From: Chamaecyparis obtusa
Lineage: Eukaryota > Streptophyta > Pinopsida > Cupressales > Cupressaceae
NCBI GenBank assembly: GCA_027943335.1
Contig: BSBK01006738.1
Location: forward strand, 129,001-193,000
Reading direction: 5' to 3'
DNA length: 64,000 nt
Part shown: one piece after another, positions 60,840-64,000 of the stretch
How positions within the stretch are numbered: position 1 is the stretch's first letter
Layout of the letters: the number at the start of each line of letters is the position of its first letter
Program-made: the position numbers and the translations under genes
The notes under the pieces: model-generated
What the model saw: only the letters and a program-made list of their open reading frames with translations
Told to the model about the DNA's origin: nothing
Database searches by the model: none

Positions 60840-61330
60840 CTAACCGTCGGCTACGAATTGATGACGTAGAAGCCCGGCCGCCTCTACCCGCTTCACTTGC
60901 CTCCCGTGCAGACAATGCATATGCAAGCTGGCAGTGGCGGCTAACGTGACAAACGCGTCGTTGCCGTAACTATCGCCACATGTTGCTTGGTGCGCTTCCC
61001 GAGGGCAGAAATCACCATCACAGTTAGGGAAGGGAAGGGAAAGGTGTGTCCAATAGCAAGCATTCATTTTGGCGTCACGTAATTTAGCGATTGATATTCG
61101 TATGGATTTTGATTTTGTACGTCGCGTCAAACGCCAGCAAGATTTGGTAGATTTACATGGATGGATTAGTATTAGTAATAGTTGGTATGAATAATAATAA
61201 TTAAAAAATGAACGCATCGGTCGAAGGATTTTATTTCATGTAAATAAAAGATGTAGATTTTACGAAGCCGGGAAACGCGGAGTAGTTTGTCTGGTTGGTG
61301 ACAATGGCGGGCGGAGGGAGGAGAAATAGG
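60840..61330. other. GC- and CpG-richer island without a recognised gene
   Basis: It stands out from the AT-rich surroundings and contains several CG dinucleotides and a G-box-like ggtcacgtgac at 60,830-60,840. A minus-strand frame of 125 residues shows no domain. It could be a promoter or first exon of an unseen gene, or just less decayed DNA. Confidence 0.35.
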
Positions 61331-61814
61331 TGGGTCAGTAATTTCTTTAATTATATTGCTGTACAATGTAATTTCTTTAAAATGAGTGTGAGCGTCTCCA
61401 ACGCAAACCCACACTTGTCTTTTAGGCTTTCTTGGTTGATTTTAATTGGCAAAATCCAATGAGCATAAATTGGAACATGCTCCCCTTACCCTAATCAAGA
61501 GGGAGAGGCTTTGATGATGAGGCAACTTATTTTCTTGGTGCCTATAGGCAAAATTGTTGTCATATCATCAATTTATACTGACATAGGCATTAGTTTAAGT
61601 TACCGTTAAAATAAATATTTATTTGTAGTTTAATATTTTTATCATTTTATTACAAACATCAAATACTTTTTCTAAAACCATTAATGTCATTTTTAGACCC
61701 ATGTCTTGCAATTATTTGAACATGTACCATCAACAGTTAAATCTTGTCACACTTGCTCAAGTTGTTTAATGCACACAAAGAAAAAAAAAATCATAGTAAT
61801 ATCCATTGAACAAG
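61331..61814. other. AT-rich DNA, nothing recognised
   Basis: No motif or element end is seen. Confidence 0.45.
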
Positions 61815-63073
61815 CTAAATAATTGAGAGGGGATGGGGGGTGGGGTGGTGAATTAGTTATTCCCACACAACTTATAAAACTTTTCCTTTGTCAGTTAGCT
61901 CACAAATAGTGGTATTAACAATTTTAGATTTGTCGGTTATGCACATCAGACATCTACATAAAATATAAGCATTAAGAACACATAACCACTGACACAGAGA
62001 ACACCATGATTTATGAGGAAACCCAAAATGGGAAAAACCACTGAGAAGCTAATTCTCATGAAATGTAAAACACCTGTTAAAGTGACACCAGTATGGTGAT
62101 TTTTACAAAAACTCACTACCAATTGTGCTCACTACAAGTAAGGCTCACTGTCGGTTGAGCTAACTACCCTTAAGTATGAAAAGGCTCATTGTCGATACAA
62201 AGAGGCTCACTACCAATCAAGCTAACTACCTTTATACAAAGTAGATATGAGAATGGAATCATGAACTATACTAATTACATCTAACCATGCATGTTCAATT
62301 CCATAATTAAGCTCTTATCACCACAACCACCAATACAAAACCAAATGATTGATCTACTGGTTCTAATATGCAAGCATCAATATGATCTTCAATCCATCAC
62401 TACATCTATACCACTTCTCGCATACACTATTGTCACAAGATTTGTTAGCCATAATTACCACACTCATTCCACACAAATTCTACACTCAGATACAAAGAAG
62501 TTATTCTTTATTTATATTAGTATCTAATCTTACATATGTCATATTCGCACCAAGTGTGTGACAACACCGATGCAAAAAATATTACATTTTACATTTAATG
62601 CAAAGCATCGATCCTAAATCTAGGACATACATAAGAACAAGCTACAATACAACCTAAAAATAGGTTGGGCTTAAGGTATTACAATTCATTTTACCGAAGC
62701 CATCTGAATACCACGACCAAGTCCAAAAGATGAAGACATAAAATAACCACTACCACCAACGAAGAATGTCCAAAGGACACTATAGCCAAAGCACCAAAAA
62801 AATGTCCGACAGACTGCACATCGATAATCACCAGAAATAAATAGGAATAGACAAACATTGAAACCATACAAGAATACTGATGTATATGAAGCATTGATGG
62901 AATACAATATGCTTTTTCTTGAAGCACTACTGAACATAAGAAATTCTCCACCAAAATTCTTGTTCAAATACTTATGAACAACATGATATACCTCATACTA
63001 CCAACAACCTACCAATATTGTCAGAGTGTCGGTATGGAGGTTTTGACATCAATGACAATCAATGTTAGCAACA
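61815..63073 (-). mobile_element. Copia-type LTR, minus strand (probable 3' LTR)
   Basis: On the minus strand a polypurine tract (aaagggggaga, 63,084-63,094) precedes TGTTGCTAAC and attgattgtcattgatgtca, a typical copia LTR start. The left end contains caccaccccaccccccatcc, like the 'cacccctcccctc' near the end of the LTR at 16,822. The middle carries the usual 'tttcccattttgggtttcc' phrase (~62,030). Length is about 1.26 kb. The far border is approximate. Confidence 0.6.
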
Positions 63074-63083
63074 ATACTAGAAA

Positions 63084-63094
63084 TCTCCCCCTTT
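63084..63094 (-). promoter_or_regulatory. Polypurine tract
   Basis: aaagggggaga on the minus strand, 10 bases before the TGTTGC LTR start. It primes second-strand synthesis in such elements. Confidence 0.65.
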
Positions 63095-63227
63095 AGCATT
63101 GATGGAAAAACTTTAAAAAAATTCTCTAGAATGATAGCACTCCAAAATACTCCCCCTAAGTAAATGTAAACCCGAGCTCTCTCTCCCCCTGTTTTCCACA
63201 ATAACAAAGGGCAAAAAAAGAAGATAT

Positions 63228-63474
63228 ATGAAAGATATTAAAGTAACACAACATATTTTACTAAAAATACCTTCGAGTACCTCTCCTTCAAAATTGGAAA
63301 TTCATTCTTGCAATCGACAGTTGCTTCCTCCATGCGAGCACACAAACTATCACATTCAATCAGTTTGTCAAATAATTTCATCCAGTCCAAAAAATGAGAC
63401 CTGTATTCATACTCCACTGCATTGGTTACAATGCCAAAAACATGCTCCATTCTAACTTCAACCATATCCTTCAC
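63228..63474 (-). pseudogene. Short coding remnant upstream of the polypurine tract
   Basis: A minus-strand frame of 78 residues (HFLDWMKLFDKLIECDSLCA, then a charged Cys-containing stretch) could be helical. No domain is recognised. Its position just before the polypurine tract matches that of ORF2 in the 15.8-kb element, but I see no clear sequence match. Confidence 0.35.
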
Positions 63475-63499
63475 AAGAAGAATGTCTTGATCGGGTCTT

Positions 63500-64000
63500 C
63501 TCTTTGTCTTTGTTGTAACAAAAAATTTACCTGAAGTTCACCACTGCATGCATGCAATAAGTAAGCTTTACCTGTAGTAAGATGTACACTAAGAAATAAG
63601 CATCCCCACAAATTCAACACATAACACAAGTATTTTTCACATGGAAACCAAAAAGGTAAAAACCATGGTGGGGATGATGCACATGAGTAATAAATTACTC
63701 TTTTGAAGTACACTTGGTTAAGAGCTTAGCCCTCTAAGGAGCTTACAATAAAGGTCGGTTAATAACAAACCCTGTTAGGAACCACCTGGTTAAGGGGTTT
63801 ACCTATAACCTTTTTAGGAGCTTTACCCTATTAAGAGTATCCTTGTGAGATGACTTCAAACACTAGCTAAAGTGCTACCCTACTAAAGGATTTACAGAAA
63901 TGATCTGTTAGGATCTACTCAGTTAAGGGATTTAATCTGCTGCAACTGTTAGCGAATAACAAGAAGGTTGGTCTAGAAAATAGCACCAATGTTTTTCTTG
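63500..64000 (-). mobile_element. Second copia-type LTR fragment, minus strand, running off the window
   Basis: The minus strand shows phrases typical of the same LTR group ('cccttaactgagtagatcct', 'ggtttttacctttttggttt'), like 16,460-16,700. It is truncated by the window edge. The quasi-repeated 'aggagctttaccctattaag' wording is characteristic of these LTRs and is not a separate array. Confidence 0.5.

Noticed and set aside
60840..61217. Minus-strand frame of 125 residues
   Set aside because: No domain, no start context or partner exon; kept only as part of a base-composition note.

Overview
This is plant nuclear DNA made almost entirely of transposable elements inserted into one another, with no intact host gene. 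The evidence is plant-type Ty3/gypsy (Tat-like and chromodomain-bearing), Ty1/copia-type LTRs, L1-type LINEs with plant ORF1 domains, an En/Spm (CACTA) element, a probable SINE and a foldback MITE, in AT-rich DNA. Very low gene density, large elements and old decayed copies would fit a large seed-plant genome, possibly a gymnosperm. I cannot name the species, and that guess is weak.

Layout. 1-2.3 kb: 3' end of a copia-type element with a degenerate ~170-bp tandem repeat, a polypurine tract and an LTR start. 4.0 kb: SINE-like insertion with long flanking repeats. 5.15-5.41 kb: foldback MITE. 6.3-8.35 kb: decayed L1 on the + strand. 9.2-14.03 kb: 3' half of a minus-strand Tat-type gypsy element (LTR, integrase, RNase H). 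It resumes at 44.38-45.48 kb (reverse transcriptase) and probably at 57.25-58.9 kb (protease and spacer).

14,030-44,381: a 30.35-kb CACTA element inside the Tat element, with 31-bp terminal inverted repeats and an AGA target duplication. It carries a multi-exon minus-strand TNP2-type transposase gene (36.4-39.4 kb), two multi-kb inverted arms flanking that gene, a near-perfect 219-bp-arm palindrome, shuffled pieces of what looks like the host GTPase gene NOG1, and two non-autonomous LTR elements. The first (15,824-22,224) has a zinc-knuckle ORF and a large unrecognised second ORF but no pol. The second (25,383-33,203) has ~2.87-kb LTRs around only 2.1 kb of internal DNA, whose one long ORF runs on the minus strand.

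45.48-55.8 kb: a minus-strand L1 (ORF1, endonuclease, reverse transcriptase) split by a 5.95-kb chromovirus (45,663-51,615, target duplication GAAAT). The chromovirus carries seven in-frame stops, all of the kind C-to-T change makes. 61.8-64 kb: minus-strand copia-type LTR sequence.

Relative order: the Tat element is older than the CACTA, which is older than the two LTR elements inside it; the L1 is older than the chromovirus. Nothing here looks like a working autonomous element. The CACTA transposase comes closest: its splice sites are preserved but it has at least two premature stops.
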